In this document: positions 1-7,104 of the stretch, piece after piece
Position numbering within the stretch: the stretch's first letter is position 1
Layout: each line of letters opens with the position of its first letter
Source of the DNA: Bacteroidota bacterium
GTDB taxonomy: Bacteria; Bacteroidota; Bacteroidia; UBA7662; CANHCV01
Direction of reading: 5' to 3'
Assembly: GCA_947501265.1 (NCBI GenBank)
Contig: CANMVY010000008.1
Location: forward strand, 1 to 64,000
Length of the DNA stretch: 64,000 nt
Position numbers and translations under genes: made by a program
The notes under the pieces: generated by a model
Seen by the model: only the letters and a program-made list of their open reading frames with translations
The model's database searches: none
What the model was told of the DNA's origin: nothing

Positions 1-1
1 A

Positions 2-760
2 CAGGAGTTGAAAAAGTCAGAGAAGGATCTGAACGATTCCAAAACCGAACTCCAATTCAAAGAAACAGAAATGTCCAAACGGACGGTTCAACAGAAAGCT
101 CTTGAAGATCGAATTTCAGAACTCACCAATAAAAATGGCCAAATAAACACTCAATTAGCCGATGCAAATCGAGAAATCGAAGGATTAAAAGGCAAGTTGA
201 AGGGTTTGGAAGATAGTATAGGAAAACTATCTAGCAAAGTCCAAACATTACAATCTGAATTGCAAAAAACAGTTTTATATCCTGAAAACAATTATGACCT
301 TTTGGTATCAAAATTTTCAAATAAGGATAAAAATGTTCAAGAAACGGAAAAGTGGCTAAAACAGTTAATAGAGAATAATAAAGAAGGAACGGGTATTCCA
401 ATTGACGGTGATACCAGTTACATGACACTTAAAGCATACAAATATGTTCAAGATGCAATGGATTTTACTTGGGGTTATCCTGGAAGTATTGATGAAAAGA
501 CATTCAAGAAGAAATGGGGTTCTCAATTTGATTTAAAATATTCAGTTATTATGCATCTTTTTGAATTTGGAGATTGTGGTTGGGTATCAAAAAAAGCAGA
601 TAAAATTGAGTATTTGGGAGAAGTAAACTCAGGTGAGTGGTTTCGTGTTAAGATAATAGGTGGGTGTTCCGAAAATGATTATTCCGAAACAGTAGTTAGA
701 GTCGTTAAAATAATAAAAAAAGGAAATTCTTTTGCGATAGATAATGTTCTCGGCTTTTAA
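2..760 (+). CDS. Coiled-coil protein, 5' end cut by window edge
   Basis: The reading frame is open to the window edge, so the true start lies upstream; a TTG at position 8 is only the first possible start inside the window. The first 85 or so residues are rich in Lys, Glu, Gln and Leu with heptad spacing, which indicates a long coiled coil. A globular part of about 160 residues follows, with several Trp and Gly residues and a basic stretch near the end. No catalytic motif is recognised. It precedes a lipoprotein gene on the same strand by 18 bp, so the two may be co-transcribed. Function is unknown. Confidence 0.75.
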   Translation, partial: QELKKSEKDLNDSKTELQFKETEMSKRTVQQKALEDRISELTNKNGQINTQLADANREIEGLKGKLKGLEDSIGKLSSKVQTLQSELQKTVLYPENNYDLLVSKFSNKDKNVQETEKWLKQLIENNKEGTGIPIDGDTSYMTLKAYKYVQDAMDFTWGYPGSIDEKTFKKKWGSQFDLKYSVIMHLFEFGDCGWVSKKADKIEYLGEVNSGEWFRVKIIGGCSENDYSETVVRVVKIIKKGNSFAIDNVLGF

Positions 761-778
761 TAAATAAAAAACAACATT

Positions 779-1456
779 ATGAACAGAACCACAACAGAAC
801 CACATCATAGTAAAAAAGAAACCGCTTTTTTTCGACTTTTTGTCGTAGGTTTTTTGATCTTTTTGGGGTGTGGAGAGCGCGCATCAAATCAAGAAACCAA
901 GGTAGAATCATCGGTAGATATTTGCCGTTGTTTAACCGAACCGGGGAATTCAGATTGGGCCATCGCCAATAAAGATGCTTGCCGTGATGCCATTAGTAAA
1001 GAACTCGGAGTTGATAATTACGAGAAAGTAAATTTCTCGCAAAACCCGGAACTGAGTAAAAAATTTGATTATCTTGCTAAGAAATGTACCGGCACCACGG
1101 AAGTGGAAACGGGTATCGAGGCTGTTGATCGAAACAGCGAATTGGTAAAACACATTGGTAGGGCCAGCGGGTATGTATGGGAGTCCATAAATATTCCAGC
1201 CCAATTGTACACCACCTTAACTTTTGATGGATTGGAATTTGGCAGCATCGGATATTCCATGAATGGAAAGACCAATTCCGAAGACTTTTCGAAAATCATC
1301 GAATTGTCGGGAACATGGAGTGCCCTTAACCCACATCAAGCGGAAGGGGAATTGAGTGGAACCCCAGTTGGGTGGACCTTTAGTGATGATTATTCCACCT
1401 TAACCAACAACAAAGGGGTGGTATTTAAACGGATCAAGGTGAGTGCTATTCGTTGA
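779..1456 (+). CDS. Hypothetical lipoprotein
   Basis: The protein has 225 residues. A basic N-terminus is followed by a hydrophobic stretch ending in the lipobox FLGC, with the lipidation Cys at residue 31, so it is probably anchored in the envelope. Three further pairs or singles of Cys (DICRC, DAC, KKC) lie in the first half after the anchor. The C-terminal half ends in a beta-rich segment with WTFSDD and LTNNKG that resembles the lipocalin-like 'how far from expected value' domains seen in many Bacteroidota lipoproteins, but the match is too weak to name. It lies 18 bp after the coiled-coil gene and converges on the TonB-like gene that follows. Function is unknown. Confidence 0.75.
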   Translation: MNRTTTEPHHSKKETAFFRLFVVGFLIFLGCGERASNQETKVESSVDICRCLTEPGNSDWAIANKDACRDAISKELGVDNYEKVNFSQNPELSKKFDYLAKKCTGTTEVETGIEAVDRNSELVKHIGRASGYVWESINIPAQLYTTLTFDGLEFGSIGYSMNGKTNSEDFSKIIELSGTWSALNPHQAEGELSGTPVGWTFSDDYSTLTNNKGVVFKRIKVSAIR

Positions 1457-1471
1457 TGGAATTCACTTGTT

Positions 1472-2431
1472 TTATTCTTTCATTCCAAAGCGAAACGGTA
1501 AATTAATCAAAACTGGAACAGCTTTACCGTTTTGTTGACCAGCTGCCCAGTTGGGCATTTTCTTGAGTGCAGACATGGCAGCATCATCCAACAATGGGTG
1601 AACTTTACGAACCACGTGTGCATCTTTAATGTCGCCATTGCGATCAACGGTGAATTGCACGATTACGGTACCGTCGATTCCATTTTCACGGGCAGCAGCT
1701 GGGTAAGTAGTATTTTTCAACAACCATTCGTTTAATGCTTCTCCTCCACCGGGGAATTGAGGCATTTGTTCTACCGACATGAACGGCATATCGCCTTCAC
1801 TGTCATCGATGTCGATGATGTCTTTATCGCCGTTTCCAGTTTCATCCAATAGAGATAAGTCAACGCTGCGATCAGGATCTCCTTGTCGGTTTTTGGTAGA
1901 AACATCTACGACTTCGTCGATTTCCTTGATGATGTTTTCATCATCAATATTCGCGTTCTTAAGATTTTTTTTACCTCGGTTTTGTACTACAGTGGCTTGA
2001 TTATTTTTTCTTTGTGGAGTTCTATATTCAAAATTGGTCGATTCTAGGCGTGTTCCATTTGAATACTTTTGAACTTCGGGCGAATAAACGGTTTTTATCT
2101 TTTTTATCGAATCATTAGCATGGAGGAGAGAATCATTCATTTTTAGCAAATTCTCATATTTTTGCCGAAAATAATCGACTTCAGAGCTCAAAATGAGATT
2201 TTTATTTTCCAGAGTTAATGTGGTCTTTTGAATGGAAAGATTGTTTGCTTTTTCAGTTTCCAAAGATTGTTCTAGAGCGGCAATTTTGCTCGCCGAGACC
2301 TCTCGTTCAGTATTGATTTGCATGGATAAACTGTCATTTGTTGAGATTAACAATGCAATTTGCTTTTTCTTCGTTTGAGAGTATGCCGAAGATATTTGAA
2401 GAAGAAGCAAAAGAAAAAAAAGGGGTTTCAT
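1472..2431 (-). CDS. Secreted TonB C-terminal domain protein with coiled-coil N-terminus
   Basis: The chosen start is the ATG at 2431; a TTG two codons earlier is also possible. The product has about 319 residues: a signal peptide ending near SSAYSQ, a Lys/Glu-rich coiled coil to about residue 110, an acidic low-complexity linker, and a C-terminal TonB domain (about residues 225-319). The TonB domain carries the family hallmarks YPAAARENGIDGTVIVQF and VRKVHPLLDDAA. Classical TonB proteins are inner-membrane anchored, but this one appears to be exported with no membrane anchor, so it is unlikely to work as an ordinary energy transducer. The same domain recurs in the 3581-3979 gene. The gene is preceded by a run of nine C residues on its own strand. 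Confidence 0.82.
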   Translation of the reverse strand: MKPLFFLLLLLQISSAYSQTKKKQIALLISTNDSLSMQINTEREVSASKIAALEQSLETEKANNLSIQKTTLTLENKNLILSSEVDYFRQKYENLLKMNDSLLHANDSIKKIKTVYSPEVQKYSNGTRLESTNFEYRTPQRKNNQATVVQNRGKKNLKNANIDDENIIKEIDEVVDVSTKNRQGDPDRSVDLSLLDETGNGDKDIIDIDDSEGDMPFMSVEQMPQFPGGGEALNEWLLKNTTYPAAARENGIDGTVIVQFTVDRNGDIKDAHVVRKVHPLLDDAAMSALKKMPNWAAGQQNGKAVPVLINLPFRFGMKE

Positions 2432-2439
2432 GTTCAATA

Positions 2440-2448
2440 GGGGGGGGG
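2440..2448 (-). repeat. Homopolymer of nine C just upstream of a start codon
   Basis: Nine consecutive G on the plus strand (C on the coding strand) lie 8 bp upstream of the ATG at 2431. Tracts of this length are prone to slippage, so the leader length or promoter spacing of the TonB-domain gene could vary between cells. It may also be a sequencing uncertainty. Confidence 0.6.
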
Positions 2449-2513
2449 ATTTTTTCGGTTAATAATACGAATTAAATTGAAATAGCGGGTTTTAATGTTA
2501 AAATGATTCTTTA

Positions 2514-3536
2514 TTAACGCTCAATAAGGTTTAATTGGGAATCAAATAATTGGTCTTTTTCATACGCTGAAAAAAGGTAGTAATTTTTAGTACCGTTGTT
2601 TAAGCAGGTAATTTTTGAAATATTTTCCAATGTAAGTTTCTTGCTTGAGTTTTTCGTTGTAATCTGGAGTTTATTTGTTTCCCCCGAATGATCCACAATA
2701 ATTAGATCGGAGTCGTTGATGTTTAAGTAAAAAACATTTGGTATTGTTGTGGTATGTAGGCTTTCTGACACAACCCCTTTGAATTCGTTTAAATAGGCTA
2801 ACAATTCCTGAATTGGGATTTTATCCTTCTCAATTCGACGAAAAAGAAAAGCATTATGACCCATTACTTCCAAAAAATTGGAATCATTCTTTGCTTGCTG
2901 TAAATATTTTGTTCTGTTTTTGGAATAGTTATTTAAAAAATTCGTGGCCAAATTGATTTGATGAATAACTTCTTTTTTAAAGGATAGTGGGTATAAGTGT
3001 TGAATATTTCTATAAGCAGTGGTAAAGTAAATGAAAAGCTCTTTTCTTGCATTTTTTGATGACATTATTTTATGGAAAAAGGGCAAAAGGTATTTTTTAC
3101 CATATTCCCAACCAGACAAGAAAAATTCGTCATTTAAAGATTTTATTGTAGATGGGTGCAATGTTTGAATATTTAAATTTTCAGGGTCGTTTGTAGTATA
3201 AAAACAATTGGGCAACTGTGGAAACCAAGATATTTCATCAAAAACATAATCCCTTAAAATGGAGAAGGGCATTTTCTCGGTTTCCCAAGAGCTAATGATG
3301 ATGGGTGTGGGTGGAAGCATTTCGGTTGTTGCTCCAAATAAATTTTTACTTTTACTTGGTCGTCCAGGTCCTAATTCAAAATCCCAATTGCTAAACTCGA
3401 AAACCTCTTTGTTTGACAAGTAAATGTTTTTACAAAAAACGGCCTCCTTTTTTAATGTACCTTGGTTTCCGCTATCACTTAAAAATGGCATGATAAGGAG
3501 AAAAAACATTGAATAAATTTTTGCTGTACGGAACAT
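2514..3536 (-). CDS. Hypothetical exported protein
   Basis: A product of about 340 residues starts at the ATG at 3536; a GTG three codons upstream is an alternative. A hydrophobic N-terminal stretch (YSMFFLLIMPFL) is consistent with export. The middle is helical and rich in Lys, Asn and aromatic residues, and the C-terminus looks beta-rich. No family is recognised. The gene lies between two TonB C-terminal-domain genes on the same strand, about 45 bp after the upstream one (3581-3979) and about 80 bp before the downstream one, so the three may form a unit. The composition is AT-rich relative to the housekeeping genes further right. Confidence 0.65.
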   Translation of the reverse strand: MFRTAKIYSMFFLLIMPFLSDSGNQGTLKKEAVFCKNIYLSNKEVFEFSNWDFELGPGRPSKSKNLFGATTEMLPPTPIIISSWETEKMPFSILRDYVFDEISWFPQLPNCFYTTNDPENLNIQTLHPSTIKSLNDEFFLSGWEYGKKYLLPFFHKIMSSKNARKELFIYFTTAYRNIQHLYPLSFKKEVIHQINLATNFLNNYSKNRTKYLQQAKNDSNFLEVMGHNAFLFRRIEKDKIPIQELLAYLNEFKGVVSESLHTTTIPNVFYLNINDSDLIIVDHSGETNKLQITTKNSSKKLTLENISKITCLNNGTKNYYLFSAYEKDQLFDSQLNLIER

Positions 3537-3580
3537 CGGCTTCACTTTTTTATCTGTAGGTGCTTTGATATTTTTTTCAA

Positions 3581-3979
3581 TTAATTCCTTTTTTTCTTAC
3601 TTGAATTTTTTCCTATCCCAAAATTAAAAGGCAAGTTAATAAGCACGGCAACCGGAATTCCATCTTTTGTTCCTGGCTCCCAATTTGGCATTTTTAATAT
3701 GGTATTCATGGCAGCATCATCCAACAAGGGGTGAACTTTACGAACCACCTTTGCATTTTTTACAACGCCAGTTTTATCAACGATAAATTGAATAATCACG
3801 GTACCATCGATTCCGTTTTTTCGTGCAGATTCTGGATAAATAGTGTTCATTATTAGCCAGTCATTTAGTGCAGTTTCTCCACCTGGAAAACGTGGAATTA
3901 CCTCTACGGAAGTTGTATCTTGAGCGAAGCTAAAAGTACCCCAAAATAGAATCACAATTAAACAGTAAATCTTTTTCAT
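3581..3979 (-). CDS. Small secreted TonB C-terminal domain protein
   Basis: The start is taken at the ATG at 3979, since the codon four triplets earlier is TTG. The product of about 132 residues is a signal peptide (KKIYCLIVILFWGTFSFAQ) followed almost directly by a TonB C-terminal domain. That domain is strikingly similar to the one in the 1472-2431 gene, sharing NGIDGTVI, VVRKVHPLLDDAAM and VLINLPF. It has no membrane anchor and no proline-rich spacer, so it is exported rather than a standard TonB. Known relatives of this short form are common in Bacteroidota, but their partner is unclear. It appears to be the first gene of a three-gene run on this strand. Confidence 0.82.
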   Translation of the reverse strand: MKKIYCLIVILFWGTFSFAQDTTSVEVIPRFPGGETALNDWLIMNTIYPESARKNGIDGTVIIQFIVDKTGVVKNAKVVRKVHPLLDDAAMNTILKMPNWEPGTKDGIPVAVLINLPFNFGIGKNSSKKKRN

Positions 3980-4122
3980 TTGAATAAACAATTTAAATGT
4001 AAAGAAAAGAATTTGTCTGTTTAATTTGACTATAATTCAATTTTTTATTTTTCGATAGGAGAATCGTCTAATCTTCCCCGCGCTTGGTAAATTCAAATTA
4101 CTCAAAGTGCTTTAAAGCAAAA

Positions 4123-4175
4123 ATGGAAACGATTGAAACGGCTATGTACATTAACTTTACTTCTGGGGAGGGGTA
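4123..4175 (+). repeat. Dispersed repeat A, divergent copy
   Basis: This is one of four copies in the window of a roughly 55-bp sequence beginning GGAAACGATTGAAACGGCT and ending in GGGGAGGGG. This copy is the most diverged: its middle reads atgtaca instead of the usual ctacccc. It lies in the gap between two minus-strand genes, and the paired CCCCT/AGGGG arms of the other copies are partly lost here. Confidence 0.75.
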
Positions 4176-4237
4176 GACGTAGTCCCTGTTTCCTTTAAAG
4201 TTGATTTCTCGTCCTAATTGATCTGTTTTTCGTTTTT

Positions 4238-4576
4238 TTAGTTGTATTCCTTTCCCTTTTCCTGAAGCATTTGAAAAGCTTCTTCCCAATTCGGAATCGC
4301 CTCGCATTCTTGGCCATAGGTTAGTCCGGTTGCGATGCGGTTGAACGCACGCATCGCCTTTAAATGCAACTCAGAATGAACGAAACGAAGCATGTCTTCT
4401 TTACTTTCCCACGCCGTTAACGTGCATTGAAATCCGCGTATTTTTTTGGTCTCGCAGAACACATTTCCCTTCGATTTCTGCGCGAGTCGGAAGCAAGGAA
4501 TGGCTAAACTCCAAAATCGAAAAGTTGAAATAAAATTTTTGGGTTTTAGACCGGTAATGGAGATGTAATGATTCAT
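4238..4576 (-). CDS. Small protein of the dimeric alpha/beta barrel (ABM-like) type
   Basis: The protein has 112 residues. The N-terminal YISITGLKPK strand, the CTLTAWESKEDMLRFVHSELH segment and the helix with LKAMRAF resemble the ferredoxin-like fold of antibiotic-biosynthesis-monooxygenase and DUF3291 families. In those families the Trp-Glu-Ser step precedes a helix carrying His residues. The substrate cannot be told. Its ATG overlaps the stop of the small open frame upstream by an ATGA-type junction. The assignment is by general pattern only. Confidence 0.6.
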   Translation of the reverse strand: MNHYISITGLKPKNFISTFRFWSLAIPCFRLAQKSKGNVFCETKKIRGFQCTLTAWESKEDMLRFVHSELHLKAMRAFNRIATGLTYGQECEAIPNWEEAFQMLQEKGKEYN

Positions 4577-4821
4577 GAAAACAGAATTGATTTTAATAGC
4601 GGGAAGATAAAACAGATTAACCCAACGATGAATTCCTTCCTGTATTTGGTAAAGTAGAATTTGAATTTAGTCGGCATGTTAATGAATAAGTTTAAAGCAA
4701 AGGTAGTTGGTTTAGCTTTGCTTACATAATCGTGCCAAATTGCTTTTTTCAGGATGTTGGACCATGTGATAAAGGAGGTGATTTGCTTGGATTGCCATCT
4801 TCCAAAACAATTTAAATTCAT
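4573..4821 (-). CDS. Possible small protein, doubtful
   Basis: An 82-codon frame runs on the same strand as the ABM-like gene and overlaps its ATG by 4 bp, which is typical of coupled genes. The product is basic and aromatic with a hydrophobic C-terminal segment (GLICFIFPLLKSILF) that could be one membrane helix. No family is recognised and the frame could be accidental in AT-rich DNA. Confidence 0.25.
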   Translation of the reverse strand: MNLNCFGRWQSKQITSFITWSNILKKAIWHDYVSKAKPTTFALNLFINMPTKFKFYFTKYRKEFIVGLICFIFPLLKSILFS

Positions 4822-4876
4822 GATGAATGTTGGAGATGGGGGTAAAGAATGAAGATTAAAAAATGCTATAACGTAT

Positions 4877-4884
4877 TACCTTTG
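4877..4884 (+). promoter_or_regulatory. -7 promoter box TACCTTTG of the zeta-toxin gene
   Basis: TACCTTTG matches the Bacteroidota -7 consensus TAnnTTTG and ends 4 bp before the ATG at 4889, so the transcript would have little or no leader. No clear -33 TTG is seen at the usual distance. Confidence 0.55.
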
Positions 4885-4888
4885 AAAG

Positions 4889-5467
4889 ATGAGTATTAAA
4901 CGGCTTTATATTATTGCTGGATGTAATGGCGCTGGTAAAACAACGGCTTCATTTAATATTTTGCCCGAATTACTGCAATGCAAAGAGTTTGTTAACGCAG
5001 ATGAAATAGCAAGAGGTTTATCTCCTTTTCAACCTGAAAGGGTTGCCATCGAGGCCGGGAGAATTATGCTGAACCGAATAGAAGAGCTATTGAATTCCAA
5101 TGTTAATTTTTCCTTTGAAACAACCTTGGCTACAAAATCATTCGTTAACACCATTAGAAAAGCAAAATTGAAAGATTATCACGTTACTTTAATTTTCTTT
5201 TGGCTTGAATCTGTTCATCTAGCAAAAGACCGCGTTCATAAAAGAGTTTTAGAAGGTGGACATTCAATTGAAGAAGATGTGATTGAACGTAGATATTTTG
5301 CCGGTATCAAAAATCTTTTTAATCTCTATGGAGATAAAGTAGATGAATTGTACATTTACGATAATTCCTATTTCAATCCTATTTTAATTGCTGAAAAGGA
5401 GCTTGAGACCGATTTTAAGATTTTTAAACCTTCCATTTTTAATCAAATAAAAACGGTTGCCAAATGA
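4889..5467 (+). CDS. Zeta-toxin-like P-loop kinase
   Basis: The protein has 192 residues. The Walker A motif GCNGAGKTT sits at residues 11-19, followed by the NADEIARGLSPF segment (Asp38) and SFETTLAT (Glu77-Thr78). Both segments are typical of zeta/PezT-type toxins and their relatives. Known zeta toxins phosphorylate UDP-N-acetylglucosamine and block peptidoglycan synthesis; whether this chromosomal form is toxic is not known. It overlaps a 48-codon gene by an ATGA junction, which suggests coupled translation. Classical systems place the antitoxin first, and here the small partner follows. No PezA-like DNA-binding antitoxin lies upstream. Confidence 0.85.
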   Translation: MSIKRLYIIAGCNGAGKTTASFNILPELLQCKEFVNADEIARGLSPFQPERVAIEAGRIMLNRIEELLNSNVNFSFETTLATKSFVNTIRKAKLKDYHVTLIFFWLESVHLAKDRVHKRVLEGGHSIEEDVIERRYFAGIKNLFNLYGDKVDELYIYDNSYFNPILIAEKELETDFKIFKPSIFNQIKTVAK

Positions 5468-5610
5468 CGGACAAAGAAAAAAAAGAGCACAAAGAGAAAA
5501 TAAAACGAGCCATTCAAATTTCTGCACAAAAGTTACGTGAAAAAAAGCGGGAATTAGGGCAGAAAATGGTTGTGAGCATCAATGGGGTAGTTCAAGAAAT
5601 TGACCCTTGA
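5464..5610 (+). CDS. 48-residue partner of the zeta-like kinase
   Basis: The ATG overlaps the TGA of the kinase gene, so translation is probably coupled. The product is highly charged: the first 35 residues are Lys/Glu-rich and helical, and the end reads MVVSINGVVQEIDP, a short beta-strand-like tail. No DNA-binding motif is visible. Position and size suggest an antitoxin or accessory subunit, but this is inferred from context only. The gene is below the usual length cut-off and easily missed. Confidence 0.6.
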   Translation: MTDKEKKEHKEKIKRAIQISAQKLREKKRELGQKMVVSINGVVQEIDP

Positions 5611-5724
5611 TTTTGTTGTTTTACCTTTTAACAGGGATAACTCAGGAGAAACTTTATAATGCTCCGGATAATGTTAAATCCATTGTAAGAAGTCTTTGGA
5701 GAAACAAGACCTCTTTCTAATTTA

Positions 5725-5824
5725 GCTCCCCCTGTCCCGCGATACCGCGGGACGACCCTCTGAAGAACATTTTTCGGGTAACAAAAAAGCCAACCATTTA
5801 TGTAAGGCTTTTTAGGGCTCCCCT
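5725..5824 (-). repeat. Distal copy of the tRNA-Asn 3' end with swapped T-arm, plus terminator copy
   Basis: Bases 5725-5763 repeat the plus-strand image of the tRNA-Asn 3' part (CTCCCCCTG ... CGACCCTCTGA). The T-arm between these ends is replaced by the perfect palindrome TCCCGCGATACCGCGGGA (5735-5752). Bases 5780-5824 repeat the tRNA terminator hairpin and the CTCCCC that follows it. No intact tRNA is present. The 5611-5937 gap holds nothing else that I can identify. Confidence 0.8.
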
Positions 5825-5937
5825 TTCTTCCAAAATAACCAACCAAAACGCCCGAAATGAACTGAAATGGATGATGAAAGTTTGGGATGGGGAGTGAAAA
5901 TGGTATTTGAAAAAACGATAAGAAGATAGCTATGGGT

Positions 5938-6543
5938 TCAATCTCGTAAGGTTAGTTCTTCAAAGATGAGTGCCGTTAATAATGGCACATCACTTTCAAT
6001 CGTGCCTTTCATATAACGGTCGTAGATAAATTTATTGTTGGGAGGATTGAGGTTCAGAAAATATCCTTTTTGAAAAGCGAGTGTTCTAATAAATTCCCTT
6101 TGGGCCCGACCATTTCCTTCTCTGAAAGGATGCATAAAGTTAATGTTATCCAGAATTTCAGCTAATTTCTCAGCGATGGCTTTTTTATGATTAGGTTGAA
6201 TAGCTACAAATTCCGTCAATAATAAATCGATGTATTGAAACCCTGTTGAAAAGCGCTCACCATTAAAAAAGGGCTTTCCATTTTTACTAATGTTAACGGT
6301 TCGAACCTTTCCCGCCCATTCGTAAACATCCTGAAACAAATGACGGTGTATTTCTAAGAGAGAACTTGAATCAACGATTTTAATGGGTTGTGAATGTAAT
6401 TCTTCGAGTCGTTTAGATACGGCACTACTTTCAAAAAACAGCAAATCTGATTCTTCGACCAGGTTGGGTATGTTTTTTAAAACGCCCGAAACAGGGTTAA
6501 TATATGCGTTTTTCGCATCAATATATTGGTAGCCATCAGACAT
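5938..6543 (-). CDS. Fic-domain protein (putative AMP-transferase toxin)
   Basis: The start is placed at the ATG at 6543, which overlaps the end of the antitoxin gene by 8 bp and gives 201 residues. The Fic core motif HPFREGNGRAQR is intact, with catalytic His138. The target-docking flap GKPFFNGERF lies before it, and the C-terminus is helical. Fic enzymes usually transfer AMP from ATP to a Tyr, Ser or Thr of a target protein. The target here is unknown. The enzyme has no inhibitory helix of its own, in line with the separate upstream antitoxin. The module lies between two copies of the tRNA-Asn 3' end. Confidence 0.9.
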   Translation of the reverse strand: MSDGYQYIDAKNAYINPVSGVLKNIPNLVEESDLLFFESSAVSKRLEELHSQPIKIVDSSSLLEIHRHLFQDVYEWAGKVRTVNISKNGKPFFNGERFSTGFQYIDLLLTEFVAIQPNHKKAIAEKLAEILDNINFMHPFREGNGRAQREFIRTLAFQKGYFLNLNPPNNKFIYDRYMKGTIESDVPLLTALIFEELTLRD

Positions 6544-6757
6544 AATCCTTGGCTTTTGCAATTGCAATTAAATCAGACAGTGTAATTTTTCCTAGGATGT
6601 AATCTCGGATTATTTCGATTGATTTTTGGTTGGGTTCAAAACCTTCAAACATGTTACTTCCTATGGCATTTGCCGTACTTTCCAAAGCAGCAATATCTGG
6701 AAATTTTACACCCATCAAGGTAAGATTTTCTCTGTCTATGCGTATTTCCCGATACAT
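6536..6757 (-). CDS. VbhA-type Fic antitoxin
   Basis: The start at the ATG at 6757 gives 73 residues; an upstream extension is possible but unlikely. The sequence SNMFEG (residues 34-39) fits the inhibitory motif [S/T]xxxE[G/N] of class I Fic antitoxins. In those proteins the Glu blocks ATP positioning in the Fic partner. The tail SIEIIRDYILGKITLSDLIA matches the helical end of the VbhA family. The stop overlaps the start of the fic gene by 8 bp, so toxin and antitoxin are translated together. Confidence 0.85.
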   Translation of the reverse strand: MYREIRIDRENLTLMGVKFPDIAALESTANAIGSNMFEGFEPNQKSIEIIRDYILGKITLSDLIAIAKAKDYV

Positions 6758-6826
6758 AATTTGAATTTTTGATGAAGAAAAACAATGATTGAAAACGAAG
6801 TTACAAAATACCCAATTCTGTTTCAT

Positions 6827-6896
6827 GAAAAGCCCTATATTTCTGTAAGGCTTTTTAGGGCTCCCCCTGTCCCGCGATACCGCGGGACGACCCTCA
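6827..6896 (-). repeat. Proximal copy of the tRNA-Asn 3' end with swapped T-arm, plus terminator copy
   Basis: Bases 6827-6867 copy the terminator and acceptor end of tRNA-Asn. The palindrome TCCCGCGATACCGCGGGA (6870-6887) replaces the T-arm, and CGACCCTC follows. The 38-bp core is nearly identical to the copy at 5725-5763 and in the same orientation. The unit is directly downstream of the real tRNA and its terminator. Confidence 0.82.
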
Positions 6897-6918
6897 GATG
6901 GAGAGGTTTTCGGGTAAT

Positions 6919-6950
6919 AAAAAAGCCCTACATTTCTGTAAGGCTTTTTT
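6919..6950 (-). terminator. Terminator of tRNA-Asn
   Basis: On the minus strand this is a perfect AAAAAAGCC/GGCTTTTTT stem with an inner TACA/TGTA stem and a TTTC-type loop, directly after the tRNA. The same hairpin is copied twice further downstream. Confidence 0.8.
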
Positions 6951-6954
6951 GGGG

Positions 6955-7028
6955 CTCCCCCTGCTGGACTTGAACCAGCGACCCTCTGATTAACAGTCAG
7001 ATGCTCTAACCAACTGAGCTAAGGAGGA
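6955..7028 (-). tRNA. tRNA-Asn (anticodon GTT)
   Basis: The reverse strand folds into a standard 74-base tRNA. The acceptor stem pairs TCCTCCT with AGGGGGA, the D-arm reads AGCTCAGTTGGTTAGAGC, the anticodon loop is CTGTTAA with anticodon GTT, and the T-arm is CTGG with loop ACTTGAA and CCAG. CCA is not encoded. Its 3' half is the source of the two derived repeats downstream. Confidence 0.95.
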
Positions 7029-7082
7029 ATTTGCTTCCGTGAAAGCGAGTGCAATATTACGGCTGAATCCACATTTATACAA

Positions 7083-7090
7083 TATCTTTG
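7083..7090 (+). promoter_or_regulatory. -7 promoter box TATCTTTG of the PfkB kinase gene
   Basis: TATCTTTG matches TAnnTTTG and lies 14 bp before the chosen ATG at 7105. This supports that start over the in-frame ATG at 7039, which would lie upstream of the promoter. Confidence 0.55.
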
Positions 7091-7104
7091 CAAAAAATTT
7101 TTTC

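Noticed and set aside
5628-5846. 72-codon minus-strand frame
   Set aside because: It is made almost entirely of tRNA-derived repeat and terminator sequence.
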